The notes beneath the pieces were generated by a model. The model saw nothing but the letters and a program-made list of their open reading frames with translations, searched no databases and had not been told where the DNA came from. DNA of 34,454 nucleotides from Bacteroidales bacterium (GTDB lineage: Bacteria; Bacteroidota; Bacteroidia; Bacteroidales; UBA932), in assembly GCA_017558775.1 (NCBI GenBank), contig JAFYTP010000117.1, positions 1-34,454 on the forward strand, written 5' to 3'. Position 1 is the stretch's first letter. Every line of letters starts with the position of its first letter. The position numbers and the translations under genes were made by a program. Positions 1-8,187 of the stretch are shown here, piece after piece.

Positions 1-96
1 CACTGGAATTTCATGCCTGCCGCCCGCGTGATGTGGGATTTCTTCAAGCACTACAGCCGTGACCCTGAGACCAAGAGGCTGATTTATAATCCGTAA
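1..96 (+). CDS. C-terminal end of a CE1/PHB-depolymerase-like esterase (partial)
   Basis: The first 31 codons are open from the window edge to a TAA at 94-96 and read HWNFMPAARVMWDFF followed by KHYSRDPETKRLIYNP. A tail with His-Trp-Asn and a MWDFFKHYSRD-like helix is typical of the last part of secreted esterases of the PHB depolymerase/CE1 (feruloyl or acetyl xylan esterase) group, where this His would be the catalytic one. Only the end is visible, so the substrate cannot be judged. The stop codon directly abuts the stop of the convergent acyl-CoA synthetase gene, with no intergenic base. Confidence 0.55.
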   Translation, partial: HWNFMPAARVMWDFFKHYSRDPETKRLIYNP

Positions 97-1719
97 TTAA
101 ACTGCCTGCAGAAGGCCATTGGCCAGGTCGGAGGCGGCGTTCTGTCTGGCCTCCACGTGGCGTTTCTTGCCCGTGGCCGTGTAGGGGACGGAGTCCACGA
201 AACGGTAGTAGCGCGGGCGCTTGAAGTTGGCGATGTAAGGGCTCTCTTTGCAGAAAGTGTCCAGCTCGGAGGCGGTGAGGGCGCCGTCCTTCGGGACGAC
301 GTAGGCCGTCACCAGCTGCCCGCGCACTTTGTCGGGCACGGACGTCACCACGCAGTCTTTCACTTTCGGGTTCATCGCGAGCACGGCCTCGATCTCGGTG
401 GGATAGATGTTCTCGCCGGAGGAGATGATCATGTCGTCGCGGCGGCCGACGATGGTGATGAAGCCTTTGCCGTCCCAGGTCGCCAAGTCGTTGGTATATA
501 GGAAACCCTTGTAGTATTTGCGTTCCGTCTCAGACTCGTTGTCGTAGTAGAGATAGGGCGATTTCGCGGGGGAGGAGAGGATCACTTCGCCGATTTCCAG
601 TCCGTCCTGGGCGGCCAGGTCGTCGGGCTCCGTGCGCTCGCCGTCGTGAAGCCGGACCACGCGGACGTCGTCATCGACACAGGAAGCGCCGGCGGTACCG
701 GCGTTGTCCGGAAGGTCGAAGGGACGGAGGAAAGTGTTCCAGAAGGTTTCCGTCGTGCCGTAGCCGTTGAAGATGTTCGGGGTCAGCACCTGCTGGTAAC
801 GGATGCAGGCGGCTTTCTCCAGGGGACTGCCCATGGTGACGATGCCCTTGAGGGTGGACAGGTCGTGGTGGTTCTCCTCCTGCTCGTCGGCCAGATTTCC
901 GAGGACGGTGGGAACGCCGACCATGAAGGTGATGCCGTATTCGGAGACGTACTCCAGCGCTGTCTTCGCGTCGAACTTGGGAAGGACGACGATGGCCGCA
1001 CCGGCGTAGAAGGCCGGGCAGGGACCCGCGCAGTGGAGACCGCCGCGGTGGAACCAGGGCGTGGTGTTGATCGTCACGTCACGGTAACTCATCGGAAAGT
1101 GGATCATCACGTCGTGCGCGGAAAGCACCTCGTTGATGCTCGTCAGCGGAATGGACTTGGGATGGCCGGTGGTGCCGGAGGTCAGAAGGCGGGTCGTCTC
1201 GTCATAGATATTATGGATGACCTTCGGTTCGGTCTCCCGCGCGCCTTCCACGAAAGCGGCATAGGTCGATTCTCCCTCTCCCGCTTCGCCACCCACGATG
1301 ATGATGACGTCGGGCCGATGGTGGGCCAGTTCCAGGGCCTGCTCAGCGATGGCGCGGCAGGCATAGCAGACCATGAGCACTTTCGGACAGGAGTCGTCGA
1401 TGCTCCAAGCGAGTTCTCCCGCGCTGAAGCGGAAGCTGACGGGGCAGCAGATGGCGCCGGTCTTGTGGGCGGCGACATAGCCGAAGGCGAATTCAGGACA
1501 GTTGCCGAGCATCATCATCAAGACATCGCCTTTCTTCAGGCCGGCGTCCATCAGGGCGTTCGAAAAACGGTTGCACTCGGTGTCCAGTTCGCGGTAGGTC
1601 CAACTCTGATTATCTGAGGGGGAAATCATCGCCGTCCGGTTTCCGTACCTCCGCACGTTGCGCAGGAAGCCTTCGATCCAGGTGTAGCGTGATTCAAAGA
1701 TGTTTCTGTATTTTTCCAT
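97..1719 (-). CDS. AMP-binding acyl-CoA synthetase (fatty-acid/medium-chain acyl-CoA ligase type)
   Basis: A 540-residue adenylate-forming enzyme that should activate a carboxylic acid with ATP and load it on CoA. Visible landmarks are the P-loop TSGTTGHPKS at residues 180-189, the YGTTE motif in the middle, YTNDLATWDGKGF followed by GRRDDMIISSGENIYPTEIE (hinge and start of the mobile C-domain), and the catalytic lysine K518 in PYTATGKK near the end. Length and motif order match a complete stand-alone ligase with no transmembrane or carrier domain. The ATG at 1719 is preceded by a full Bacteroidetes promoter. It diverges from an AraC regulator that may control it. Acyl chain length cannot be read from sequence; an aryl acid substrate remains possible. 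Confidence 0.88.
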   Translation of the reverse strand: MEKYRNIFESRYTWIEGFLRNVRRYGNRTAMISPSDNQSWTYRELDTECNRFSNALMDAGLKKGDVLMMMLGNCPEFAFGYVAAHKTGAICCPVSFRFSAGELAWSIDDSCPKVLMVCYACRAIAEQALELAHHRPDVIIIVGGEAGEGESTYAAFVEGARETEPKVIHNIYDETTRLLTSGTTGHPKSIPLTSINEVLSAHDVMIHFPMSYRDVTINTTPWFHRGGLHCAGPCPAFYAGAAIVVLPKFDAKTALEYVSEYGITFMVGVPTVLGNLADEQEENHHDLSTLKGIVTMGSPLEKAACIRYQQVLTPNIFNGYGTTETFWNTFLRPFDLPDNAGTAGASCVDDDVRVVRLHDGERTEPDDLAAQDGLEIGEVILSSPAKSPYLYYDNESETERKYYKGFLYTNDLATWDGKGFITIVGRRDDMIISSGENIYPTEIEAVLAMNPKVKDCVVTSVPDKVRGQLVTAYVVPKDGALTASELDTFCKESPYIANFKRPRYYRFVDSVPYTATGKKRHVEARQNAASDLANGLLQAV

Positions 1720-1730
1720 TTTTCCGTTTT

Positions 1731-1743
1731 TTGTTCAGAACAA
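1731..1743. promoter_or_regulatory. Perfect palindrome at the acyl-CoA synthetase transcription start (candidate operator)
   Basis: TTGTTCAGAACAA is a perfect 6+1+6 dyad. It overlaps the last bases of the -7 box (1741-1748, minus strand) and covers the expected transcription start, where a repressor could block initiation. The divergent AraC-type gene is the nearest regulator, but AraC proteins usually bind direct repeats, so the binding factor is unknown. Confidence 0.35.
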
Positions 1744-1772
1744 AGCTAGGAAACAAGCGGATTTTAGACAAA
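1741..1772 (-). promoter_or_regulatory. Promoter of the acyl-CoA synthetase gene
   Basis: On the minus strand TTTG (1772-1769) is followed after exactly 20 bp by TAGCTTTG (1748-1741). This matches the Bacteroidetes -33/-7 consensus with the expected spacing. The start codon at 1719 follows after 21 nt. Confidence 0.75.
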
Positions 1773-1868
1773 TTATCGCAGAAAATGGGGGATATATGTA
1801 GGAAATATGGAAATTTGTTTGTAACTTCGTATAGTACTTGTGGGAATATTAAACATTTTTGTACGCTT

Positions 1869-2810
1869 ATGAAACATCCACTCGACAGGACCTTGCATCT
1901 GGATATGGTGCCCCGGACGTCGAACACCTTATATGTGAAAGACGAGTTCGTCATCTCCAACAACCTGTCCATCAAGGTTCCGGCCGGCCTTGCCGCCCTC
2001 CTGGAGAAGGGAAGGCCCACGCGCACGCTGCGCCCTAATTGGCTGGAATTCCCCTACAGGATCGGTTTTAACGCCATCCTGTTCGTGGAGACGGGCGTGG
2101 TGGACTGCATCCTGAACCTGGAATCCTTCCACATTGACTGCGGCGCCGTGCTGATGATCCCTTCATCGACCCTCATGCGGGATCTGACCTGGCAGGCGGG
2201 TACGAAATTCATCCTCTTCGGTTACAACGACGGGAAACTCTTCTCCGCGATGACCTCCCGTTCCGCGAAGATCCTCAAGGCCTCGATGATCGAGCCCTTC
2301 GTCCTCACGATGGACAAGGAGCGGATGGACCGTTACATGCACTTGATTAAGGTCCTCATCCACGTGGCGAGCGGTGGCCCGGACTATGATTTCCAGGACG
2401 ACATTATCAATGGCGCCGCGCAGATGTTCAGCGGCGGTCTGGCAAGGCTCGTGGTGGAAAGGATGGAACAGCGGACCCGGATGCCCCGGGAGATGGCCAT
2501 TACGCAGGATTTCATCCGCCTGGTCCAGGCCCGTTGCGTGGAGTACCGCGATCTGGATTACTACGCGCGTGCGCTATGTATTACTCCTAAATATCTGTCG
2601 CGCATCATCAGTCGGGTCGCCGGCAAGAAAGCGCTCCTGATCATCCAGGAGAACGTCATCGCGGAAGCGGAATCCTTATTGAAGGATGGAAAATATAACG
2701 TCCAGCAGATCAGCGACCTTCTCCACTTCCCGACGCCCTCTTACTTCTGCCGATACTTCCGGAAGGCTACCGGTCAGACTCCGCGCGCTTATATGCTCGC
2801 GAAGGTTTAA
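1869..2810 (+). CDS. AraC-family transcriptional regulator
   Basis: A 313-residue protein. Its N-terminal two thirds resemble an AraC-type sensing domain of no clear ligand class. The last ~100 residues form the double helix-turn-helix: first helix region DLDYYARALCITPKYLSRII, second region NVQQISDLLHFPTPSYFCRYF, then the family hallmark FRKATGQTPRAY. The frame is open upstream to a GTG at 1689, but that extension would overlap the divergent synthetase gene and runs through its promoter strip, so the ATG at 1869 is preferred. Divergent placement suggests control of the acyl-CoA synthetase. Its 3' end overlaps the convergent EamA gene by 44 nt. A CATTTTTG at 1854-1861 could be a degenerate -7 box. 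Confidence 0.88.
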   Translation: MKHPLDRTLHLDMVPRTSNTLYVKDEFVISNNLSIKVPAGLAALLEKGRPTRTLRPNWLEFPYRIGFNAILFVETGVVDCILNLESFHIDCGAVLMIPSSTLMRDLTWQAGTKFILFGYNDGKLFSAMTSRSAKILKASMIEPFVLTMDKERMDRYMHLIKVLIHVASGGPDYDFQDDIINGAAQMFSGGLARLVVERMEQRTRMPREMAITQDFIRLVQARCVEYRDLDYYARALCITPKYLSRIISRVAGKKALLIIQENVIAEAESLLKDGKYNVQQISDLLHFPTPSYFCRYFRKATGQTPRAYMLAKV

Positions 2811-3723
2811 AACCGGAAAGGACCACGCCCGCGAGAATCGCGGCGGAGCCGAGTCCGGAGACAATCGTCATCCTTTCACCCAGCAGAATCATCGCCGTGA
2901 CCAGGGTGAATATCGGGTTCAGATAGACATAATTGGTCGATGTGACATTGCCCAGCTTGACCATCACCTTGTTCCAGGCGATGAAACAGCCGAGCGAAGC
3001 GATGAGCCCAAGGAAGAGCAGATTCCCGTATACGACGGGCTGGCTCAGGACAGCGGAGGAGAAGGAATCCCCGGTGCTCCCCAGGAACGGAAGGATGGTG
3101 ACCAGCCCGTAAAAGAACACCTTCCGGGTAGCGAATACGGCCCCGTATGTTTTGGTCAATGGGCTCATGAACAGGCTGTAAAGCGCCCAGCAAAGGGCGG
3201 CTCCCAGTGCCAGCAAATCGCCTTTCGGGGACACCTGCAACCGCGTTCCGTCGAAGACCACCATCGCCATGCCGACCAGCGCCAGCAACGTTCCGAAAAT
3301 GAGCGGAAATCCCACCCGGATATCCTCCATCCCGTCGGCGAACCGCCCGCGGAAGCACCGCTTATAGGCCAATGTCAATAGCGCCGTGAAAAGGGGTGCG
3401 GTACACACCAGGAAGGAAACGTTGGAGGCCTGGGTATAGGCAAGGGAGGTATTCTCGGCCAGAAAATAGATCGATCCGCCGGTGATGCCCAGGAACACGA
3501 ACACCCCTTCGTCTTTCCAGCTGTCGCTCCAGATCTTCACCGGCTTTTTCTCCAGGAGCGTATAGGCCCAGATGCCCGCATAAGCCATGATGAAACGGAT
3601 TACGAAGATGGCGGTGGGGTGCATTCCGGCGTTGATCAGGGTCTTCGTACTGACGAAGGTGACGCCCCAGATCGCCACGATGACCAGGGCCAGCAAATGG
3701 GAGAAAAAGCGGTTCTTTGCCAT
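2767..3723 (-). CDS. EamA-family (DMT superfamily) membrane transporter
   Basis: A 318-residue protein with about ten hydrophobic segments in two homologous halves, as usual for EamA/RhaT-like exporters of metabolites or amino acids. The N-terminus MAKNRFFSHLLALVIVAIWG with the following TFVSTK stretch is the classical EamA opening and fixes the ATG at 3723, although the frame stays open to 4050. Substrate is not predictable. The start lies 9 nt after a TAACTTTG box, predicting an almost leaderless mRNA. It is divergent from the TerB-like gene, and its last 14 codons overlap the convergent AraC gene. Confidence 0.88.
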   Translation of the reverse strand: MAKNRFFSHLLALVIVAIWGVTFVSTKTLINAGMHPTAIFVIRFIMAYAGIWAYTLLEKKPVKIWSDSWKDEGVFVFLGITGGSIYFLAENTSLAYTQASNVSFLVCTAPLFTALLTLAYKRCFRGRFADGMEDIRVGFPLIFGTLLALVGMAMVVFDGTRLQVSPKGDLLALGAALCWALYSLFMSPLTKTYGAVFATRKVFFYGLVTILPFLGSTGDSFSSAVLSQPVVYGNLLFLGLIASLGCFIAWNKVMVKLGNVTSTNYVYLNPIFTLVTAMILLGERMTIVSGLGSAAILAGVVLSGFKPSRAYKRAESDR

Positions 3724-3732
3724 GAATGGCCG

Positions 3733-3760
3733 CAAAGTTAAGGATATTTTCTTAACTTTG
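3733..3760. promoter_or_regulatory. Overlapping mirror-image divergent promoters (EamA / TerB operon)
   Basis: CAAAGTTAAG (3733-3742) and CTTAACTTTG (3751-3760) form a perfect 10-bp inverted repeat around 8 bp. Each arm contains a TAACTTTG -7 box, at 3740-3733 on the minus strand for EamA and at 3753-3760 on the plus strand for the TerB-like gene. The boxes are only 12 bp apart, so polymerase on one should exclude the other. No TTTG -33 element is visible at the usual distance for either. Confidence 0.6.
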
Positions 3761-3787
3761 GGAGGATAACCGATAAAGAAACGCGAT

Positions 3788-4171
3788 ATGGAATTCACAT
3801 CTGTGGAAAAGCAGGCTGTCATCAGCCTGATGATCGGCATCATCGAGGCCGACGGCTGGATCGATGAGGAAGAAATCGAATTCGCCGAGGACGTGCTGGA
3901 CGCGATCGAGTGCACCGAGGAGGACTTCGAACTGGGACAGGACATGCCCCTGCTTCCGGCCCTCGTCGCCGTCAAGAACATGACGGACGAGCAGAAGAGC
4001 GTCGTTTCCGACGTCATCACCGCGACCATCGTGGCGGACCGCGTCATCACCGCGGAAGAGGCGGTCGTCTTCGACTATGTCTCCGACCTGACGGGCATCG
4101 ACATCTACCTCGACGAAGAGGAGAAGAAGGAAAAAGAGACCCTGAAGGACCTCGCGTCGGAAGCCGACTGA
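3788..4171 (+). CDS. TerB-like small acidic protein
   Basis: A 127-residue, strongly acidic, soluble helical protein with two repeats of the TerB/DjlA signature: IGIIEADGWIDEEEIEFAED near residues 16-35 and a second ATIVADRVITAEEAVVFD in the C-terminal half. TerB-like domains are linked with metal binding or stress sensing at membranes, but the molecular role is not settled. No Ter operon partners are present. The SGNH hydrolase gene follows after 4 nt, so it is the first gene of a TerB-SGNH-GH94 operon driven by the TAACTTTG box at 3753-3760. The Glu/Lys-rich tail carries no recognisable motif. Confidence 0.65.
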   Translation: MEFTSVEKQAVISLMIGIIEADGWIDEEEIEFAEDVLDAIECTEEDFELGQDMPLLPALVAVKNMTDEQKSVVSDVITATIVADRVITAEEAVVFDYVSDLTGIDIYLDEEEKKEKETLKDLASEAD

Positions 4172-4175
4172 CCCT

Positions 4176-5000
4176 ATGCGGATGAAATGGCTGATCCCCA
4201 TGCTGTGGGGACTCCTGACCTGTGCTTTCATGCAGGCGCAGGAAGTGCAGTTGCAGCATCCCTGGAAGGGGAAGCGTGTCGCGTTGTTGGGTGATTCCAT
4301 ATCGGACCCCGGCGGGCCCCGGTATTGGGGGCATCAGCTCTATTTTTCCTATCTGGAGGACTGGCTGCAACTGGAAGTATATGACTATGCGGTCTCGGGC
4401 AAGGAGTGGGATGACATCCCTCGGCAGGTGGGTCTGCTGGAGAAAGAGCACGGGACCGATGTCGATGCAATCCTCATCCTGATGGGCACGAACGACTACA
4501 ACATGGGCGTTCCCACGGGGGAGTGGTACACGGAAACCATCGAGTCCGTACTGGCCGGTTCGGATATGCGGGAGCCCGCGACGATGCAGTTCCGCAAGCG
4601 GCGCACGCTGGTGATGGATAACGCCACGATGAAAGGCCGCATAAACATCGCATTGAAACTTATCAAAGAAAAATATCCCCGCTGCCCGGTGGTGCTGATG
4701 ACACCCTTGCGGCGCGGCTGGTTCCAGATCGACGAGGGCAACGTCCAGCCGGAGGAAACCTATCAGAACCGCGCCGGAGAGTACCTGGACGCCTATGTCG
4801 ATGCCGTCAAGGAAGCCGGCAACGTCTGGTCTGTCAATGTCATCGACCTGCACGCCGTGAGCAACATGGACCCGCTCCACGGGCAGGATTTCTACTACCA
4901 GGGCGGCAACGACCTCCTGCACCCGGGTGCGGAAGGCAGCCGCCACCTGGCCTCCGTGCTGTATTATCAGCTTCTTCCCATCGTTGTAAAAGATTTGTAA
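4176..5000 (+). CDS. Secreted SGNH/GDSL hydrolase (probable carbohydrate or lipid esterase)
   Basis: A 274-residue protein with an N-terminal signal peptide ending near MQAQ (residues 1-22). SGNH blocks are clear: GDSISD with nucleophile Ser41, a Gly block near the VSGKEW turn, MGTNDY (Asn oxyanion residue) and the final DLLHP with Asp246 and His249. This suggests periplasmic removal of acetyl or other acyl groups, possibly from plant polysaccharides given the cellobiose phosphorylase gene 2 nt downstream. Lipase or phospholipase activity cannot be excluded. Two in-frame ATGs (4176 and 4182) are equally possible starts; both keep the signal peptide. Confidence 0.82.
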   Translation: MRMKWLIPMLWGLLTCAFMQAQEVQLQHPWKGKRVALLGDSISDPGGPRYWGHQLYFSYLEDWLQLEVYDYAVSGKEWDDIPRQVGLLEKEHGTDVDAILILMGTNDYNMGVPTGEWYTETIESVLAGSDMREPATMQFRKRRTLVMDNATMKGRINIALKLIKEKYPRCPVVLMTPLRRGWFQIDEGNVQPEETYQNRAGEYLDAYVDAVKEAGNVWSVNVIDLHAVSNMDPLHGQDFYYQGGNDLLHPGAEGSRHLASVLYYQLLPIVVKDL

Positions 5001-5002
5001 AC

Positions 5003-7420
5003 ATGATATCATTCGGTCATTTCGACGACTCCCAGCGCGAGTACGTCATCACCAACCCCGCGACCCCGTGGCCCTGGATCAACTATATGGGCACGGAGGA
5101 TTTCTTCTCCCTGATTTCCAACACGGCCGGCGGCTACTGCTTCTGCAAGGACGCCAAGTTCCGCCGCATTCTCCGCTACCGCTACAACGGTGTGCCGATG
5201 GATGCGGGTGGCCGCTATTACTACATCAAGGACGGGGACAAGGTCTGGAATCCGGGCTGGAAGCCGTGCAAGACGGAACTCGACGCCTATGAGTGCCGCC
5301 ACGGCATGGGCTATACCCGCGTGACGGGGGAGAAGGATGGTCTGAAGGCCGATGTCCTGTTTTTCGTGCCCATCGGCCACCGCTGCGAGGTACACCGGGT
5401 CCGGCTGACGAACACCGGCAAGGCCCGCAAGTCCTTCCAGCTGTATTCCTTCGTGGAATGGTGTCTCTGGAACGCGTCGACGGATATGGAGAACTTCCAG
5501 CGGAATCTGTCCACTGGGCAGGTGGAAATCGACGGTAACGTACTCTATCACAAGACGGAATACCGTGAGCGCCGCGATCATTACGCTTTCTTCGGCGTGA
5601 ACCGGAAGTTCGACGGCTTCGATACGGATCGGGAGACCTTCATCGGCATGTACAATGGCTTCGAGGCACCGCAGCAAGTGCTTGCCGGCACCTCCGGCGA
5701 CTCCGTCGCCCACGGCTGGAGCCCCATCGCCTCCCATCGCTTCGACCTCACTCTGGAGCCGGGCGCTTCGGAGGAACTCATCTTCGTGCTCGGGTATGTG
5801 GAGAATCCGCCGGAGGAGAAGTTTGAGATGCCCGGTCAGGCCGGGCATGACGGAAAGGGGCAGGTCATCAATAAGAAAAGGGCGCGGGTGATGATGGACG
5901 CGTTCGCGACGGGGGCGCAGGTCGATGCGGCCTTTGCGGCCCTGAAAGCCTATTGGGACGATCTCCTGGGCCGGTTCATCGTGGCGTCGGACGTGCCGGA
6001 ACTGGACCGGACGGTCAATATCTGGAACCAGTACCAGTGCATGATCACCTTCTTCTTCAGCCGGAGCGCGAGCTATTTCGAGAGCGGCATCGGGCGGGGC
6101 ATGGGTTTCCGCGATTCCAACCAGGATCTCGCGGGCATTGTGCACCTGATTCCGGACCGGGCGCGGCAACGCATCATCGACATTGCCTCCACCCAGTTCC
6201 CGGACGGTGGCTGCTACCATCAGTATCAGCCCCTTACCAAGCGTGGAAACAATGACATCGGCGGCGGCTTCAATGACGATCCGCTGTGGCTTATCTTCGG
6301 CACCGTCGCCTATATCCGGGAGACGGGGGATTTCAGCATCTTGGACGAGCCGGTGCCCTTCGACAACAAGCCGGGGACCGAGGTCTCCCTGCTGGAGCAC
6401 CTAAAAATCAGTTTCGCGCATGTGACGGACAACCTCGGCCCCCACGGCCTTCCGCTCATCGGCCGGGCCGACTGGAACGACTGCCTGAACCTCAACTGCT
6501 TCTCCGACAATCCGGATGAATCCTTCCAGACCACGGAGAACAAGACCGAAGGCTCCAAGGCGGAATCCCTGATGATCGCAGGCCTCTTCGTCGCCGAAGG
6601 CCGCGACTTCGCGGAACTGCTGGAACATCCTTCCGTGAAAGCACCTGCCGCTTATGTCAACCAGGTGAAGGCCGATGTCGCCGCGATGGAAGAGGCGGTG
6701 AAAAAGTACGGTTGGGACGGCGAATGGTTCCTCCGCGCTTACGACTATTACGGCCGGAAGATCGGCTCCAACGAGTGCGAGGAAGGCAAAGTATTCATCG
6801 AGAGCCAAGGCTGGTGCACTATGGCTCGCATCGGTGCCGATGAAGGCCTCTGTGACAAGGCTTTGGATTCTGCCGTCAAGTACCTGGAGTGCGAACACGG
6901 TATGGTGCTGAATACGCCCGCCTACACGCACTACATCAAGGATTACGGCGAAATCAGCTCCTATCCGGAAGGCTACAAGGAGAACGCCGGCATCTTCTGC
7001 CACAATAATCCTTGGGTCATCATCGGCGAGGCGATGGCCGGCCGGGCGGATGACGCCTGGCGGCACTATCAGAAGATCACCCCGGCTTTCACGAAGGATC
7101 AGGCGCTGAGAAAGGTGGAACCGTATGTCTTCTGCCAGATGGTCGCTGGTAAGGATGCCGAGAAGCCCGGCGAAGGCAAGAACAGCTGGCTCACCGGCAC
7201 GGCAGCATGGACCTGGAAAGCTGTCAGCGAAGCTCTTCTGGGCATCAAGCCCCAGTTCGACGGCCTCCTGGTGGAACCCTGCATTCCCATCGGCACATAC
7301 CGCATCCACCGCCGCTTCCGCGACGCCGAATACGACCTCACCATCCGCCAGACCGGCAAGGGTGGAAAGGTTTTCATCCCCTATAAGCCCGGAAAGCAGG
7401 TGCTGGAAGTGGAATGCTAG
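5003..7420 (+). CDS. Cellobiose phosphorylase (GH94)
   Basis: An 805-residue cytoplasmic enzyme without signal peptide that should split cellobiose with phosphate into glucose 1-phosphate and glucose. The start [17 protein letters not shown], the block [39 protein letters not shown], and [11 protein letters not shown] with the catalytic Asp490 are hallmarks of the cellobiose/cellodextrin branch of GH94. The final [10 protein letters not shown] block is also intact. Length is normal apart from an extra stretch near residues 276-286 (MPGQAGHDG), which coincides with a DNA palindrome at 5828-5848. It begins 2 nt after the SGNH gene, so they are translationally coupled. A specificity for longer cellodextrins or related beta-glucosides is the main alternative. 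Confidence 0.92.
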   Translation: MISFGHFDDSQREYVITNPATPWPWINYMGTEDFFSLISNTAGGYCFCKDAKFRRILRYRYNGVPMDAGGRYYYIKDGDKVWNPGWKPCKTELDAYECRHGMGYTRVTGEKDGLKADVLFFVPIGHRCEVHRVRLTNTGKARKSFQLYSFVEWCLWNASTDMENFQRNLSTGQVEIDGNVLYHKTEYRERRDHYAFFGVNRKFDGFDTDRETFIGMYNGFEAPQQVLAGTSGDSVAHGWSPIASHRFDLTLEPGASEELIFVLGYVENPPEEKFEMPGQAGHDGKGQVINKKRARVMMDAFATGAQVDAAFAALKAYWDDLLGRFIVASDVPELDRTVNIWNQYQCMITFFFSRSASYFESGIGRGMGFRDSNQDLAGIVHLIPDRARQRIIDIASTQFPDGGCYHQYQPLTKRGNNDIGGGFNDDPLWLIFGTVAYIRETGDFSILDEPVPFDNKPGTEVSLLEHLKISFAHVTDNLGPHGLPLIGRADWNDCLNLNCFSDNPDESFQTTENKTEGSKAESLMIAGLFVAEGRDFAELLEHPSVKAPAAYVNQVKADVAAMEEAVKKYGWDGEWFLRAYDYYGRKIGSNECEEGKVFIESQGWCTMARIGADEGLCDKALDSAVKYLECEHGMVLNTPAYTHYIKDYGEISSYPEGYKENAGIFCHNNPWVIIGEAMAGRADDAWRHYQKITPAFTKDQALRKVEPYVFCQMVAGKDAEKPGEGKNSWLTGTAAWTWKAVSEALLGIKPQFDGLLVEPCIPIGTYRIHRRFRDAEYDLTIRQTGKGGKVFIPYKPGKQVLEVEC
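5828..5848. repeat. REP-like palindrome inserted in frame in the GH94 gene
   Basis: ATGCCCGG, TCAGG, CCGGGCAT: a perfect 8-bp inverted repeat with a 5-nt loop. Read in frame it gives MPGQAGHD. From memory of GH94 cellobiose phosphorylases, the flanking protein (GYVENPxxEK ... VINKKxA) is normally continuous with about nine fewer residues, so the palindrome looks like an insertion. No second copy was found in this window. Confidence 0.6.
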
Positions 7421-7503
7421 TCGAAAAGTCCTAAAAAATCTTGGAGATATGGCGGAAACTGCGTACCTTCACATAGATAAAACGAATTAATTAATCTCGA
7501 ATT

Positions 7504-8187
7504 ATGCGAATCCGCCTGTTTTTCTTCCTGCTTTTCGCGACGGCTGCCTCTGCTTTCGCGCAGTTCCCCGTCAAGACCACGGTCCAATATCCCTCGGTCC
7601 TTCCGGCGGCTGAAATCCATTTCAATGACGGCAATATCGAGCACTATCCCATCAAAAGAATCAGTAAGGATCTGATTCGGGTGGATACGGGCAACGACCA
7701 GTCCATCCGCATGCCCTTGACTTATGTGAACAGCATCCATTTCAAGGACGGTTGCACGCTCTATTTCGATCAGGGAGAATTCCAGTTCGACAAGCTGGTC
7801 CAGCCGGCTCGGCTCACGAGCGATAGCGGGGAAGCCCTGCTGGAAGGTGTCCTTAAGTTGTCCAAGTCTCAGGCCGCATCCCTGATGGGACCCGAATTGT
7901 ACGGTGAATTCCAGAAGAACAGCCGGTTTCTTCAGATCAGCCTCGGTACGATGATGACCGGCTTCGTGATGGTGCTTCCCTATACGGGCCAATGTATAGC
8001 GGGTCTTGGCCACGGCAATTCGCCCGGTGACGTGTTCAAGAACTTTTCGACCACGATGAAATGTGTGACGGTCGGTGGCGCCGGCGTCCTGGTCGCGGGC
8101 ATCGTCATGTCATACATTGCCAACAACGGCTGCAAACGTGTCGTTGCCACCTACAACGACGGCCTTGGGTTGGCTTACACCTTTTGA
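7504..8187 (+). CDS. Unknown exported/membrane protein of Bacteroidetes type
   Basis: A 227-residue protein that I do not recognise. Residues 1-20 form a signal peptide (MRIRLFFFLLFATAASAFAQ). Residues ~30-100 look beta-rich (EIHFNDGNIEHYPIKRI, TYVNSIHFKDG). Two hydrophobic, glycine-rich segments follow at about 145-168 and 188-206, with small loops containing Cys, suggesting membrane insertion of the C-terminal half. The first half resembles Bacteroidetes proteins that carry a short beta-domain with a KRI...I.V turn. A weak -7-like TACCTTCA lies at 7462-7469. The alpha/beta hydrolase start overlaps its stop by one base (TGATG), indicating an operon of two. Confidence 0.7.
   Translation: MRIRLFFFLLFATAASAFAQFPVKTTVQYPSVLPAAEIHFNDGNIEHYPIKRISKDLIRVDTGNDQSIRMPLTYVNSIHFKDGCTLYFDQGEFQFDKLVQPARLTSDSGEALLEGVLKLSKSQAASLMGPELYGEFQKNSRFLQISLGTMMTGFVMVLPYTGQCIAGLGHGNSPGDVFKNFSTTMKCVTVGGAGVLVAGIVMSYIANNGCKRVVATYNDGLGLAYTF

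Noticed and set aside
2829-2843. Hairpin CCGCGA-GAA-TCGCGG after the AraC gene as a terminator
   Set aside because: The stem is only 6 bp, has no T-run, and such short GC-rich repeats are frequent by chance in this coding sequence.
3724-4050. A 109-codon N-terminal extension of the EamA transporter
   Set aside because: It crosses both promoter boxes and lies antisense to the TerB-like gene, and the family N-terminus begins at 3723.
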